From Methylophilus aquaticus (GTDB taxonomy: Bacteria; Pseudomonadota; Gammaproteobacteria; Burkholderiales; Methylophilaceae), in contig NZ_JAVCAP010000020.1 in assembly GCF_030769565.1 (NCBI RefSeq), positions 1 through 64,000 of the forward strand: a DNA stretch of 64,000 nt. The letters run 5' to 3'. The translations under genes and the position numbers were made by a program. The notes below the pieces were generated by a model that saw nothing but the letters and a program-made list of their open reading frames with translations, made no database searches and was not told the DNA's origin. Each line of letters begins with the position of its first letter. Within the stretch, counting starts at the first letter, position 1. This document shows positions 8,229 to 18,137 of this stretch, piece by piece.

Positions 8229-8552
8229 ATGAGAAATAAAATCTATCTGCTTCTGCTGATGTGCCAGATTTTACTGGTGATTGAAATGTGTGGGAGCATC
8301 GACGTATGGGCATTGTTGTCTTCCAAGCCCACGGATGCTGTGAAAAAAAGTGATGCACAAGGTGCGGTTAAGCTGCATATGCAGTTTGTGCCACCACCGC
8401 ACAGACATACCCGCAGCACAAGCCAGCCCATGCCACAATGGCAACCCATGCATCAAGCATGTCAGCCGCAGTTATGGCCGGCTGACATGCAACCGCCCGC
8501 TACGCAGATGCACAGAGGGCGGCCATGCGAGAAAAAGACAGTCAGGGCATAA
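8229..8552 (+). CDS. Possible small membrane-anchored or secreted protein
   Basis: A possible 107-residue protein starting at ATG 8229, eleven bases after sbtB. It opens with a hydrophobic segment (MRNKIYLLLLMCQILLVIE). The tail is rich in Pro, His, Met and Gln (QPMPQWQPMHQA and similar), which could bind metal or simply be non-functional. I recognise no family. A 12-bp perfect inverted repeat inside it and the lack of a good ribosome-binding site argue against it; codon usage is not obviously foreign. Confidence 0.35.
   Translation: MRNKIYLLLLMCQILLVIEMCGSIDVWALLSSKPTDAVKKSDAQGAVKLHMQFVPPPHRHTRSTSQPMPQWQPMHQACQPQLWPADMQPPATQMHRGRPCEKKTVRA
8457..8490. other. Strong 12-bp perfect hairpin between sbtB and kup
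   Basis: gcatgtcagccg (8457-8468) and its exact reverse complement (8479-8490) are separated by ten bases. It lies 72 bases beyond the kup stop and downstream of sbtB, so it may end or protect both convergent transcripts. No T tract follows on either strand, so it is not a classical intrinsic terminator. Confidence 0.6.
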
Positions 8553-8561
8553 AGCGCTTTG

Positions 8562-10487
8562 TTAGAGCTGCACGCGGCTGCCAAGCTCGATGACGCTATT
8601 GGCCGGAATATTAAAGTACTCGACCGCACTGCTGGCATTGCGCGACATGACCGAAAATAGCTGATCACGCCAATGACACATGGCCCCACCCACATCCGGC
8701 ACGATAATGTCGCGGCTCAAAAAGTAGGAGTTGGTAAACGGATCCAGCGCTTCGCCATCCAGCGTGAGCGCCAGCAGGGCTTGCGGCACATCTGCATGCT
8801 GCATAAATCCGTAATACAGTTGTACTTGCCAGAAACCATCCGCAAGCTGCTTTACGGTGGCACGCTCCAGAGCATTCATATACGGCACATCGCTAAAGCT
8901 GACATTGACCAGTAAATTACGCTGATGCAGGACCTGATTATGTTTGAGGTTGTGTAACAGTGCCTGCGGTACGGTTTCAAAATGCGACACCATATACACG
9001 GCGGTACGTGACACCCTGGGCACCGAAGACTGTGCCACACTTTGAATAAAGTGATTCAAGTTGGGATCATGGCGTGTCATGGTGTTCAGCAACACGCCAC
9101 GGCCTTTTTTCCAGGTGGTCATTAACAAGATCAACAACACACTTAACGCAACCGGAAACCAGCCGCCCTGCATGAACTTCATCGAGGCCGAACCCAGTAA
9201 TACGCTATCCACAACCGCCAGCACGCCGGTCAGTAACAGCGCCAGCCATCGCGCAAACTGCCAGCGGTAACGCATGATGAAAAAACTCAACACGGTGGTA
9301 ATCAGCATGGTGCCGGTCACCGCAATACCGTAGGCAGAGGCCAGTGCAGAAGAGCTCTGGAAAGCCAGGCAGACGATCATCACCGCCAGTAACAATACCC
9401 AATTGACAGCAGGGATGTAAATTTGGCCGGACTCACTGGCCGAGGTATGGATAATGCGCATGCGCGGCAAAAAGCCGAGTTGAATGGCTTGTCTGGTCAT
9501 GGAAAATGCACCGGATATGACGGCTTGTGAGGCAATAATGGTGGCCAGCGTTGCCAGAATCACCGCTGCTATCTGCAAGGGCTGCGGAAAAGACAGGTAA
9601 AACGGGTTGCTGACTGCCTCAGGATGCAGCAAGAGCAGCGCGCCCTGCCCCAGATAATTCAGCGTCAAACAGGGAAACACCAGTCCCAGCCAGGCCAGCT
9701 GAATGGCTGGACGGCCAAAGTGGCCCATATCTGCATACAAGGCCTCGGCGCCGGTCACCGCCAGTAAAATCGCACCGATGGCAATAAACACGCCTGCGCC
9801 ACGTGCTTGCAGAAACTGCCATGCATAGTGTGGCTGTATCGCCTGTAACACCTCCGGGGCTTGTGCTATTTGCCAGACACCAATACTGGCCAGCGCTGTA
9901 AACCAGACAATCACAATCGGGCCAAAAAAACGGCCGACGGTATGCGTGCCCAAACGCTGCACTGAAAACAAGCCGATCAGAATCGCAATTGAAATTGGCA
10001 GCACTTGTGCCGCCAATGCGGGCGCTGCCACCTGCAACCCTTCGACGGCCGACAGCACGGAAATGGCAGGCGTGAGTACGCTGTCACCATAAAACAGGGC
10101 TGCGCCCATGACACCCAGCATCAAGAGCACGCCTGCGCGACGATCCGGACTGGTCTGGCTGGATAAGTGATGATCTGCGGACGCAGTTTCAGGCCTGCGC
10201 AATGTGGAAAGCGCCAGCGACAACAGTGCCATGACGCCGCCTTCGCCTTTGTTGTGTGCCCGTAAAATCAGTAATACATATTTAAATGTGACGACAAAAG
10301 TAAGCAGCCAGAAAATGGAAGAAATGGCGCCCATGATATTGACCGTGTTGAGTGGTACACCGGTGCTTTCGCTAAAAATCACCTGCATGGTATAGAGCGG
10401 GCTGGTGCCGATATCGCCGTAGACCACGCCGATAGCCCCCAGCGCCAATGCCGCCAGGCTACTTTTTTTAATGGAAGAACTGTCCAT
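8562..10487 (-). CDS. kup: Low-affinity potassium uptake protein Kup
   Basis: A 641-residue KUP/HAK/KT K+ transporter of the inner membrane that takes up K+ with H+. About twelve transmembrane helices are followed by a soluble C-terminal domain from about residue 455. The family N-terminus [19 protein letters not shown] and the GADSVLTP-type motif ([17 protein letters not shown]) are present; the length is close to the roughly 620 usual. A caagggg ribosome-binding site lies before ATG 10487. It follows kdpD-kdpE on the same strand with a 103-base gap, which suggests control by that pair in place of an absent kdpFABC. Confidence 0.96.
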   Translation of the reverse strand: MDSSSIKKSSLAALALGAIGVVYGDIGTSPLYTMQVIFSESTGVPLNTVNIMGAISSIFWLLTFVVTFKYVLLILRAHNKGEGGVMALLSLALSTLRRPETASADHHLSSQTSPDRRAGVLLMLGVMGAALFYGDSVLTPAISVLSAVEGLQVAAPALAAQVLPISIAILIGLFSVQRLGTHTVGRFFGPIVIVWFTALASIGVWQIAQAPEVLQAIQPHYAWQFLQARGAGVFIAIGAILLAVTGAEALYADMGHFGRPAIQLAWLGLVFPCLTLNYLGQGALLLLHPEAVSNPFYLSFPQPLQIAAVILATLATIIASQAVISGAFSMTRQAIQLGFLPRMRIIHTSASESGQIYIPAVNWVLLLAVMIVCLAFQSSSALASAYGIAVTGTMLITTVLSFFIMRYRWQFARWLALLLTGVLAVVDSVLLGSASMKFMQGGWFPVALSVLLILLMTTWKKGRGVLLNTMTRHDPNLNHFIQSVAQSSVPRVSRTAVYMVSHFETVPQALLHNLKHNQVLHQRNLLVNVSFSDVPYMNALERATVKQLADGFWQVQLYYGFMQHADVPQALLALTLDGEALDPFTNSYFLSRDIIVPDVGGAMCHWRDQLFSVMSRNASSAVEYFNIPANSVIELGSRVQL

Positions 10488-10519
10488 TGCATCCCCTTGT
10501 GTGTGGTTGAATGGGCCTA

Positions 10520-10533
10520 GCTTGCGCGCAAGC
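10520..10533. promoter_or_regulatory. 14-bp perfect palindrome upstream of kup
   Basis: gcttgcgcgcaagc reads the same on both strands and lies 33 bases before the kup start, in the kdpE-kup gap. The position suits an operator or promoter-proximal site; the binding protein is unknown, with KdpE one candidate. Confidence 0.35.
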
Positions 10534-10590
10534 GTATATCAACCGCATAAACAAAGCGGAAAAGTGTCATCACAAAGGGGATTTTAAAGA

Positions 10591-11268
10591 TCAGGCCAGG
10601 CGATACCCCAGCCCAAGCTCGGTCAGGAGGTAACGGGGCTGTGCCGGATTATCTTCGAGCTTGGTCCGCAAGCGGCCCACATGAATGCGCAGATAATGGG
10701 TGTCGTTGATATATTCCGCGCCCCATATCTGCGTCAAGAGCTGGGCGTGGGTGAAGATTGTGCCTGGCTTGCTCGCCAGTTGCATGAGCAAAGCATGCTC
10801 GATCGGGCTTAAATGCAGCGTCTCGCCATGCTTGCTGACGATGCCGGAGGCCCGGTTAATACTCAGCGCCCCTTGCTGATACACATGGTCACGCATCTGC
10901 ATCATGGCCGTTCGCCTGAGCGCAGCCTGAATTCTCGCCAGCAGTTCCGGCAAGCCAAATGGTTTCATCATGTAATCGTCCGCCCCCAGATTCAGGCAAT
11001 GCACCTTGTCGGCCTCATCCTGCCGAGCGGATAACACCAATATCGGCACATCCGAGCAGGCGCGCAGATGCGGAATAAACTGCTCGCCCTCGCCGTCGGG
11101 CAGGCCGAGGTCGAGGATCACCATGGCATAATCAGCCGCTTGCCGGGCTTGTGCCAGCGTGCGCGCATGGATCACGCGGTAGCCATGGGCCGAAAGTGCG
11201 GGCATCAGAAACTGGTAAACACCGGCATCATCTTCCACCAGCAACAATGTGTGCACCGGCTGTGACAT
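10591..11268 (-). CDS. kdpE: KdpE-like response regulator (OmpR family)
   Basis: A 225-residue OmpR-family response regulator. The receiver domain has acidic residues VEDD near the start, phospho-acceptor Asp in VILDLGLPDG (residue 53) and Lys in MMKPFG (residue 102). The C-terminal winged helix has the family pattern LSPIEHALLMQLASKPGTIFTH and ends LLTELGLGYRLA. ATG 11268 is one base after the kdpD stop and is preferred over an in-frame TTG at 11283 that would overlap kdpD. Partner of the kinase encoded next to it; a role in K+ homeostasis is inferred from KdpE similarity and adjacent kup. Confidence 0.92.
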   Translation of the reverse strand: MSQPVHTLLLVEDDAGVYQFLMPALSAHGYRVIHARTLAQARQAADYAMVILDLGLPDGEGEQFIPHLRACSDVPILVLSARQDEADKVHCLNLGADDYMMKPFGLPELLARIQAALRRTAMMQMRDHVYQQGALSINRASGIVSKHGETLHLSPIEHALLMQLASKPGTIFTHAQLLTQIWGAEYINDTHYLRIHVGRLRTKLEDNPAQPRYLLTELGLGYRLA

Positions 11269-11269
11269 G

Positions 11270-12781
11270 TCAGCGCGCCGCAATCTCAGGCACAGGACTT
11301 AACGGAAAGAGCATGCTGACCTGCGTGGTTTGTCCGGGTACGGACTGAATCTGCAATTGACCGTGATGCAGTTCCATCACGGTTTTCACAATCAGCAGGC
11401 CCAGGCCATAGCCGCGCGCCCCTGCTGGTCTTTCCTTGCGCTGTACAAAGGCTGCAATTTCAAAATCAGCAGGAAAGCCCGGCCCTTCATTGCTGACACT
11501 GAGCACTAGCCAGGGCGCCTGCCTGCGGAGGGTGATGGTGACCGGCTGTGTGCCCTGATGCCAGACAACGGCATTATCAATCAGGTTGGCCAGCGCATGG
11601 GCGACCAGCATGGCATCCAGCTTCACCAACACTCCGACATCGAACACATGCACCGCCAGCGGCAATGCCTGCGGCCGTTGCCGATAGCGCTGCACCACAT
11701 GCTCCACCACTTCTTCGGCCAGTTGCCAATCGGGATGCACCGTGGCAGGACCAGCCTCCAGCTTGACCAGCGTCAGAATGTTTTCAGTGGCCTGTACCAG
11801 ATAATCGGACTCTGCGCGGATGCTTTCCAGTAATTGCCGGGATTGTGTCGCATCCAGAGCAATATTCTGATCCGCCAGCACGTTGACGGCTCCGACGATG
11901 GCCGTTAATGGCGTCCGCATATCATGCGACAAGGCAGTCAATAAGGTTTTTTTGAAGGTGGCTTCGCTGATGCGCAGTTCTGATTGCAACAAGGCCTGAT
12001 GCTGACCGAGTTTGACATAGGCCTGCGAGCATTGATGGGCCAGCAAGCGTAAAAAATCAATATCCAGCGGCTTGTGTGGTTGCGCCACCACCAGCACCTC
12101 AGTCTGCTGAAAACCAAAAGGAATCAAACAACAGCTCAGTGCAGGCCAGTCCGCAGTGCCGGCTCCCATCGCACGATTAAAATCGATGGCCCATTGCACA
12201 CTGGAGGGCGGCAGGCTTGCGGCCAGCGCTGCATCTCCAGCGATGACTTCCAGGGGGCCATCTGCTAAGGAACGCCGCACCACCGCCACACGCAGATCAA
12301 ACACCGCATGCACATGCTGGCAACCGGCTTCAAGCAAGGCATGCGGGTGACTCTGAGTAGCAAACAACTCTGCCAGAGATTGAAAGAAGCGTGATTGCCG
12401 CGCGGCCAGTTGCGCCTGCCGGGTTTGCAGCTTGAGCTGCTGCATGGCACTGCTTACGGTTAATGCAACAACAACAAACACCAGTAGCATCAGCCACGAT
12501 TGCATGCTGGCAATGCGGAAGGTATAACGCGGCTCGATAAAACAAAAATTGATCAGCAGAAAAGCAAGAATGGCGGTGCCGAGTGCGAGCGGGAACCGGG
12601 CGATATAAGCCACCCACAGCACGCACAACAGATAGAGCAAGGCCATTGCGGTGAGGCCCAGCGTGGCAAACAGTGACAAGCCCAGCCAGGTGATGATAGA
12701 GAGCAAGCCGACCAGGCTGGTCATCACAAGAACGATCCGGTGCCGGGAGTCTTCTTGCGCAAACTCGCTGGCGATTTTCAT
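11270..12781 (-). CDS. kdpD: Short KdpD-like sensor histidine kinase
   Basis: A 503-residue membrane kinase. Four hydrophobic helices at about residues 17-110 correspond to the KdpD membrane domain (DUF4118). A GAF-like segment (about 130-260), a HisKA domain with His286 in ALSHDMRTPLTA and a C-terminal ATPase with NLIDNAV and GYGLGLLIV follow. Classical KdpD is about 890 residues; the roughly 390-residue N-terminal KdpD and universal-stress-like domains are absent. ATG 12781 lies 17 bases after the preceding gene's stop, and upstream sequence belongs to that gene, so this is not an assembly truncation within the window. Confidence 0.9.
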   Translation of the reverse strand: MKIASEFAQEDSRHRIVLVMTSLVGLLSIITWLGLSLFATLGLTAMALLYLLCVLWVAYIARFPLALGTAILAFLLINFCFIEPRYTFRIASMQSWLMLLVFVVVALTVSSAMQQLKLQTRQAQLAARQSRFFQSLAELFATQSHPHALLEAGCQHVHAVFDLRVAVVRRSLADGPLEVIAGDAALAASLPPSSVQWAIDFNRAMGAGTADWPALSCCLIPFGFQQTEVLVVAQPHKPLDIDFLRLLAHQCSQAYVKLGQHQALLQSELRISEATFKKTLLTALSHDMRTPLTAIVGAVNVLADQNIALDATQSRQLLESIRAESDYLVQATENILTLVKLEAGPATVHPDWQLAEEVVEHVVQRYRQRPQALPLAVHVFDVGVLVKLDAMLVAHALANLIDNAVVWHQGTQPVTITLRRQAPWLVLSVSNEGPGFPADFEIAAFVQRKERPAGARGYGLGLLIVKTVMELHHGQLQIQSVPGQTTQVSMLFPLSPVPEIAAR

Positions 12782-12798
12782 CCGTAGCTTAAGGCTGC

Positions 12799-13710
12799 TT
12801 AATAGCGCAAGGGATCTTGCGTTTTATAGTTAGGGCCGAAAAACTCTTTCATTAAAAAGTCTTCCAGGCCTGCCGAATCTTCTGGTCTGGCTGACAGGGT
12901 AATGGTGCGGTTCAGGCGGTTGGATACCCAGTCAAAATTGCCCGTGTAATGTTCGCGTATCAACGCAATCATGCGGCGTACCATCACCAGACGGATATCC
13001 TCGCCGCTCTTGGCTTCCACCTCGTAGAACTGGGTATTGGCCGCGCTGTAATCATTGGTCCAGCCTTTAAAGCTGAAGCTGGCATTGTAGGGGTCCATGC
13101 GCCGAATCTGAAACAGGCCATTGGTGCCAAACTTCAGATTGTTCATGATATTTTTCATGCGCCGCTCGTCCTCTGAAGGCCCACGTTCAGCCGCAACCGC
13201 AGCCTCGTTGATGCTTTTAGCCATCATTTCGTCGGCATTGCGGTCAGCCTGACGGCGTTTGATCATGCTGGCGAAATCATCCGCCGGGGCAGGCGGCGCA
13301 GGCCGTGGATCTGCCGGTGGCTGTGGTTTGGGTTCAGGCAGTTTGAATGCGCTGTCATTATTGGGCGCGGTCATCACTTTTTTAGGGATGACTGGCTCGA
13401 CAGGGCGCGGCTTGGCTTTGGGTTGTGGCTTGGGCGGTGGTTGCGGTGTGACTGGTGGCTGTTCAATTTCCTGCGGCCATTCCGGCATGGGCAGGCCCAG
13501 ATCGAGTACGATATTCAGCGGTTGCTGCGCGGGCTCCTCAGTCGGCTTGAGTAAATCCAGTAAAAAGCCCCAGAACAAAATGGCGTGAAACACCAGCGAC
13601 ACCAGAAACGCCCACATCAGGCGTGCAGAGATACGCAACACACGGTCTTTCTGCTTGGGCTTTAACCAGGCAGGCGTACTAAAAGGATCAAAGGGTGAAG
13701 GTGGTTGCAT
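12799..13710 (-). CDS. TonB-like proline-rich inner-membrane protein
   Basis: A 303-residue protein built like TonB: a short cytoplasmic N-terminus, one membrane helix (about residues 30-52, LMWAFLVSLVFHAILFWGF), a periplasmic Pro/Lys-rich region (about 70-145, PPKPQPKAKPRP and similar), then a globular C-terminal domain (about 190-303). It is not a clear match to the TonB C-terminal domain and no exbB/exbD neighbours are present, so energy transduction is uncertain. It lies upstream of kdpD with a 17-base gap and may share its transcript. Confidence 0.7.
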   Translation of the reverse strand: MQPPSPFDPFSTPAWLKPKQKDRVLRISARLMWAFLVSLVFHAILFWGFLLDLLKPTEEPAQQPLNIVLDLGLPMPEWPQEIEQPPVTPQPPPKPQPKAKPRPVEPVIPKKVMTAPNNDSAFKLPEPKPQPPADPRPAPPAPADDFASMIKRRQADRNADEMMAKSINEAAVAAERGPSEDERRMKNIMNNLKFGTNGLFQIRRMDPYNASFSFKGWTNDYSAANTQFYEVEAKSGEDIRLVMVRRMIALIREHYTGNFDWVSNRLNRTITLSARPEDSAGLEDFLMKEFFGPNYKTQDPLRY

Positions 13711-13749
13711 GAAGGCGATTATTGCATCAATGACTTAGTACATGACTTT

Positions 13750-16700
13750 CTATTGAAGTTCTTGCCAGAGTTTTTCCAGCCGTTTTACCGAAACAGGATA
13801 TGGCGTCCTTAATTCTTGCGCAAATAATGATACACGTAACTCTTGCAACTGCCATCCATAGGCGTGTAACGAAGTGGTTACAGGCAGGTGCGCAGTGCGG
13901 CACTGTTGTATTTTCTGCTGCCAGCGCTGCTGTAACTGCACCACCGCCATGGCATGGCGGCTGTCACGTTCAATACTGGTGGGATATTTATCCATGCGCA
14001 TGCGGATGCCTTTGAGGTAACGCGGCACATGCGGCAACTGCTCCCACGGCGTCTGGCTGAAAAACCCATGATAAAGCAATTCAGACAATTGCTGCTCACA
14101 TTCACGTTTGATTTTTTGCGTGACCGGATTTAACTTTTGCAGCTGTGCATTCAACAGCTGGTATTCATTGGCAATCAGTTGTGCCTGCTTGGTCAAGGCA
14201 TCAGTGACGGCTGGTAACCGCGTGCGTGCGCGCTGTTTGAGCGTCATCAAGGCGGCATTGGTGCGCGGCAAGTCATCCTCACCAATAAACGCGCGGTCGG
14301 CAATGCATTGCAGCATGTCTTCACGCAACTGGTCCGGGTTCATCAGATTGCGTAGCAGCAGGGCATACTGGTTAAACCCTGGCAGCCCTTTCTCCAGTTG
14401 CTTCATCTGCTCTTTAAGTTCAAAGCGCAGCAGGCGGCAAATGCCTTTGCGATGTGCATTGTGTGCGGCTTCAGCGGTATCAAACAGCTTGACAGCCACA
14501 CTGTCGATATTGTCTTCGAGTGCCGGATAACCAGTCAGCTGACGGCCGTCTTTGCTGAAGGTCAGCGTTTCCGGCAGATCACCAAAATCCCATTGCTTGA
14601 GGCCAGTTTTTTCAATGCCGGGCGAACCATTCCTAAACGTGAGCTGTGCAGCAGAGCCCAATTGTTTTTTCAATGCATGCCAGTCACGGCCCATGCCCAG
14701 CTCACGGCTCTTTTCGTCCACCACCCTGAAATTCATCAGGTGGTGCGGATCCAGCCCGGCCAGGTCAAACTCTTCAGGACGCAACTTGAGCATGGTTTTC
14801 TGCTGGATATAGGCCGCCAGCGCCGGTAACAAGGACTCATGGCCCTGATGCGCTGCCAGAAAGCCGGTCACAAACTCCGGCACCGGCACGCAGACGCGGC
14901 GCAAGGTCTTGGGCAAGGCTTTGATTAATGCGGTGAGCTTGTCGCGCACCATGCCGGGCACCAGCCATTCAGTCACCGTCGCATCCAGCTGATTAAGCAA
15001 GGCCAGTGGAATCGTCGCCGTCACGCCATCCAGCACATGACCCGGCTCAAAGCGATATTTCAATGGCACTTGCTCGCCATCAATGGTCAGACTCTCCGGA
15101 AACTGCACTTCGGTAATCGCGCTGGCACCATGCCGCATCAGCGAATCACGCGTCAGATACAGCACTTTGGGATTGGCCTGCTCCGCATCCTGTCGCCATT
15201 GTTCAAAGGCAACGCCATTGACCACACGATACTGCTCACCAATTTCGGGCAATACCTTGTCGTAAAACGCAACCAGTTGATGCTCATCGACCAGCACGTC
15301 CTGGCGGCGCGCCTTGTGCTCCAGCGCCTCGATCTCGGCAATCAGGCGACGGTTGGCCTCAAAAAAAGGCGCACGCGTGTCAAACTCCATATTGGCCAGC
15401 GCCTCGCGGATAAAAATCTCGCGCGATTCGACCGGATTGACCGGTCCATAGTGCACACGCCGTTTGGGCACGATGGTCAGGCCATACAAACTCACGCGTT
15501 CCCAGGCCACGACCTGCGCGGTCTTTCTGTCCCAGCGCGGGTCGCTGTAATGGCTTTGCGTTAAATCACGCATGCCGCCCTCGTTGGCAATCGGCTCTAT
15601 CCAGTCCGGGTCTATCTTGGCCACCCCGCGGGCATACAGCTTGGTGGTATCCACCAGTTCGGAGGCCATCACCCATTTCGGACGATTTTTCTTCAGGGCC
15701 GACCCTGGCGCCACCGTAAAACGGATACCGCGCGCCCCGGCATAGGTATCACTGTCACCATCCTTGAAACCGATGTTCCCCAGCAGGCCAGACAGCAAGG
15801 CCTTATGAACCTGCTCGTAGCTGGCTTCCTTGTCGCTGCGCTTGAAGTCCATTTCCTCGACCATTTCCAGCAGTTGCTGGTGCAACTCGCGCCACTCTTT
15901 CAGGCGCAGAAAGGACAGGAAATTCTGGTGACACTGATTCAGCAACTCGCGGTTGGACTTCTTGGTCTTGAGCGCCTGTTCATACCAGTCCCACAGCTTG
16001 AGATACCCCATAAAATCGGAGTCATCGGCCTTGAATTTGGCATGGGCGTTATCGGCCGCTTCGCGCTTGTCCATCGGCCGTTCGCGCGGATCCTGAATGC
16101 TCAGCACGCTGGCAATAATCAAAACTTCACGTAAACAAGCCTCTTTTTTGGCGGCCAGAAGCATGCGTGCAACACGTGGATCCAGCGGCAAACGGGCCAT
16201 CTGGCGGCCCAGTTCAGTAATCTCGCGCCGCTCGGTGACGGCACCGAGCTCCTGCAACAACTGGTAGCCATCGCTGATCAGGCGAGAAGAAGGCGCTTCG
16301 ATAAATGGAAATTCTGCGACATCACCCAACCGCAAATCAGCCATGCGCAAAATCACGCTGGCGAGTGAACTGCGCAGAATCTCCGGGTCAGTAAAGGCCG
16401 GACGCTGGTTGAAATCCTCTTCTGAATACAGGCGTACGCAGATACCGTTGGACACGCGACCACAACGCCCTGCCCGCTGCTTGGCCGCCGCCTGCGAGAT
16501 TTTTTCAATCTGCAACTGTTCAACCTTGGCCCGCGGGCTGTAGCGGTTAACCCGTGCCAGACCAGCGTCAATCACATACTTGATGCCCGGCACGGTCAGT
16601 GAGGTCTCGGCCACATTGGTCGCCAGCACAATCCGGCGCTGACCACCAGGGCGGAAAATCTTTTGCTGGTCTTCAATACTCAACCGTGCAAACAGCGGCA

Positions 16701-17802
16701 GAATCTCCAGCGATTTCAGCTTGGGCGAACGGCCCTGGTACTTGCGCAAATGGTCAGCGGTATCGCGGATTTCACGCTCGCCTGGCAGAAACACCAGAAT
16801 ATCGCCATCGCCCAACCGTAATAAATCGTCCGCCGTATCGAGGATGGCGTCTTCCATCACCTCCTCTTCCTCGTCTTCCTCCAGCCAGCGTGTTTCGGTG
16901 CGCGGCGGCTTGCGCTTGATGCCCATGAGGTCCTGCGCAAAACGGTCAATATCATCCAGACCATCGTCGATTGGCACCTCGACGGCGACCATGGTGGTTT
17001 TATTGCCCAATGGCCGGTACCGGATTTCCACTGGATAAGTACGCCCGGACACTTCAATCACCGGCGCGCCATTAAAATGACTGGAAAAGCGCTCGGCATC
17101 AATCGTTGCCGAAGTCACAATGACTTTCAAATCCGGCCGCTTGGGTAATAACTGCTTGAGATAGCCCAGCAGAAAATCAATATTCAGGCTGCGCTCGTGC
17201 GCCTCATCGATAATAATCGTGTCATAGCCATTGAGAAACTTGTCGCTCTGCGTCTCGGCCAGCAAAATGCCGTCTGTCATCAGCTTGACATAGCTGCGCT
17301 CGGACAATTTATCGTTAAAGCGCACCTTGTAGCCGACCACCTCGCCGAGTGGGCTGTTCAGTTCCTGTGCAATACGCGAGGCCACCGAACGTGCCGCAAT
17401 GCGGCGCGGCTGCGTATGCCCGATCAGCCCGCTCACGCCACGTCCCAGCTCCAGGCAAATCTTGGGCAACTGCGTGGTTTTACCTGAGCCGGTTTCACCA
17501 CACACAATCACCACCTGATGCTTGGCAATCGCCGCGGCAATATCGTCTTTTTTGCCACTGACCGGCAGCTCTGGCGGGTAATCCGGCTTGGGCAAGGCTG
17601 CCAGACGCGCCTGCAAACGCTGCTGCGAAGCATGTATTTTCTGTGCAATTTCTACCAATGCTTTATCCACCGGCTTGTGTTGCTTGACTGCGTCACGCAG
17701 CTGCTGCAAACGGCGCTTGAGCGGAAAACGGTCGGCCAGCATGCAGGTGGCCAGTTGTTGTTCGAGTTGGGAGATCAGAGTCTGGGGTGTGGCGGTGGTC
17801 AT
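13750..17802 (-). CDS. hrpA: ATP-dependent RNA helicase HrpA
   Basis: A roughly 1350-residue DEAH-box RNA helicase of the HrpA family, active on RNA in the cytoplasm and linked in E. coli to rescue of collided ribosomes. Walker A CGETGSGKTTQL is at about residues 101-112; the DEAH box IIDEAHERS and motif VI (QRAGRCGRV) follow, then HA2/OB and the long HrpA-specific C-terminal region (DUF3418). The length is close to the 1300 of the E. coli protein. The frame opens at TTG 17832, but ATG 17802 (MTTATPQTL) is the more natural start. No good ribosome-binding site is visible at either. Confidence 0.96.
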   Translation of the reverse strand: MTTATPQTLISQLEQQLATCMLADRFPLKRRLQQLRDAVKQHKPVDKALVEIAQKIHASQQRLQARLAALPKPDYPPELPVSGKKDDIAAAIAKHQVVIVCGETGSGKTTQLPKICLELGRGVSGLIGHTQPRRIAARSVASRIAQELNSPLGEVVGYKVRFNDKLSERSYVKLMTDGILLAETQSDKFLNGYDTIIIDEAHERSLNIDFLLGYLKQLLPKRPDLKVIVTSATIDAERFSSHFNGAPVIEVSGRTYPVEIRYRPLGNKTTMVAVEVPIDDGLDDIDRFAQDLMGIKRKPPRTETRWLEEDEEEEVMEDAILDTADDLLRLGDGDILVFLPGEREIRDTADHLRKYQGRSPKLKSLEILPLFARLSIEDQQKIFRPGGQRRIVLATNVAETSLTVPGIKYVIDAGLARVNRYSPRAKVEQLQIEKISQAAAKQRAGRCGRVSNGICVRLYSEEDFNQRPAFTDPEILRSSLASVILRMADLRLGDVAEFPFIEAPSSRLISDGYQLLQELGAVTERREITELGRQMARLPLDPRVARMLLAAKKEACLREVLIIASVLSIQDPRERPMDKREAADNAHAKFKADDSDFMGYLKLWDWYEQALKTKKSNRELLNQCHQNFLSFLRLKEWRELHQQLLEMVEEMDFKRSDKEASYEQVHKALLSGLLGNIGFKDGDSDTYAGARGIRFTVAPGSALKKNRPKWVMASELVDTTKLYARGVAKIDPDWIEPIANEGGMRDLTQSHYSDPRWDRKTAQVVAWERVSLYGLTIVPKRRVHYGPVNPVESREIFIREALANMEFDTRAPFFEANRRLIAEIEALEHKARRQDVLVDEHQLVAFYDKVLPEIGEQYRVVNGVAFEQWRQDAEQANPKVLYLTRDSLMRHGASAITEVQFPESLTIDGEQVPLKYRFEPGHVLDGVTATIPLALLNQLDATVTEWLVPGMVRDKLTALIKALPKTLRRVCVPVPEFVTGFLAAHQGHESLLPALAAYIQQKTMLKLRPEEFDLAGLDPHHLMNFRVVDEKSRELGMGRDWHALKKQLGSAAQLTFRNGSPGIEKTGLKQWDFGDLPETLTFSKDGRQLTGYPALEDNIDSVAVKLFDTAEAAHNAHRKGICRLLRFELKEQMKQLEKGLPGFNQYALLLRNLMNPDQLREDMLQCIADRAFIGEDDLPRTNAALMTLKQRARTRLPAVTDALTKQAQLIANEYQLLNAQLQKLNPVTQKIKRECEQQLSELLYHGFFSQTPWEQLPHVPRYLKGIRMRMDKYPTSIERDSRHAMAVVQLQQRWQQKIQQCRTAHLPVTTSLHAYGWQLQELRVSLFAQELRTPYPVSVKRLEKLWQELQ

Positions 17803-17832
17803 ATGGGGTGAGATTTTAACATGCCATGCCAA

Positions 17833-18137
17833 CTGCCATGCAGCATGACGGCTTACATCACCCTTAAGTTGATTGGCTGATCGCGTTATTTTTTGCCTAT
17901 ACGCCAGTTACTTTCTTGCTTTGTCCCAAAAAATTAAGCAAAAAGAGTCATAGAGGGATATAAATACCCACCCTACTACTGCGCACTCAAAAGCCCGTAG
18001 CTTTTGAAATCAAAGAAAATAACTCTCATGCCATAACCCGCCAAATTTACCCCTTTTCATAAAACCTCTGCGCTGGATGGCACGCAAAAAGAAACCCCAT
18101 GTCAACAACATGAGGTTCGTCTGCCGCCTGAAAAGAA
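17833..18137. other. Intergenic region between hrpA and the small secreted protein
   Basis: About 300 bases with no gene that I can support. The right end holds a minus-strand terminator (18086-18117). The rest is A/T-rich and presumably contains the hrpA promoter; I could not pick out convincing -35/-10 boxes. Confidence 0.6.
18086..18117 (-). terminator. Rho-independent terminator for the ligE transcript
   Basis: On the minus strand a 10-bp stem (aacctcatgt with acatggggtt, one G-U pair, 5-base loop) at 18093-18117 runs into tctttttg. It lies about 20 bases after the stop of the gene at 18138. Confidence 0.8.

Noticed and set aside
14108-14530. 140-codon plus-strand frame inside hrpA
   Set aside because: Antisense to the conserved C-terminal domain of HrpA, with no recognisable features.
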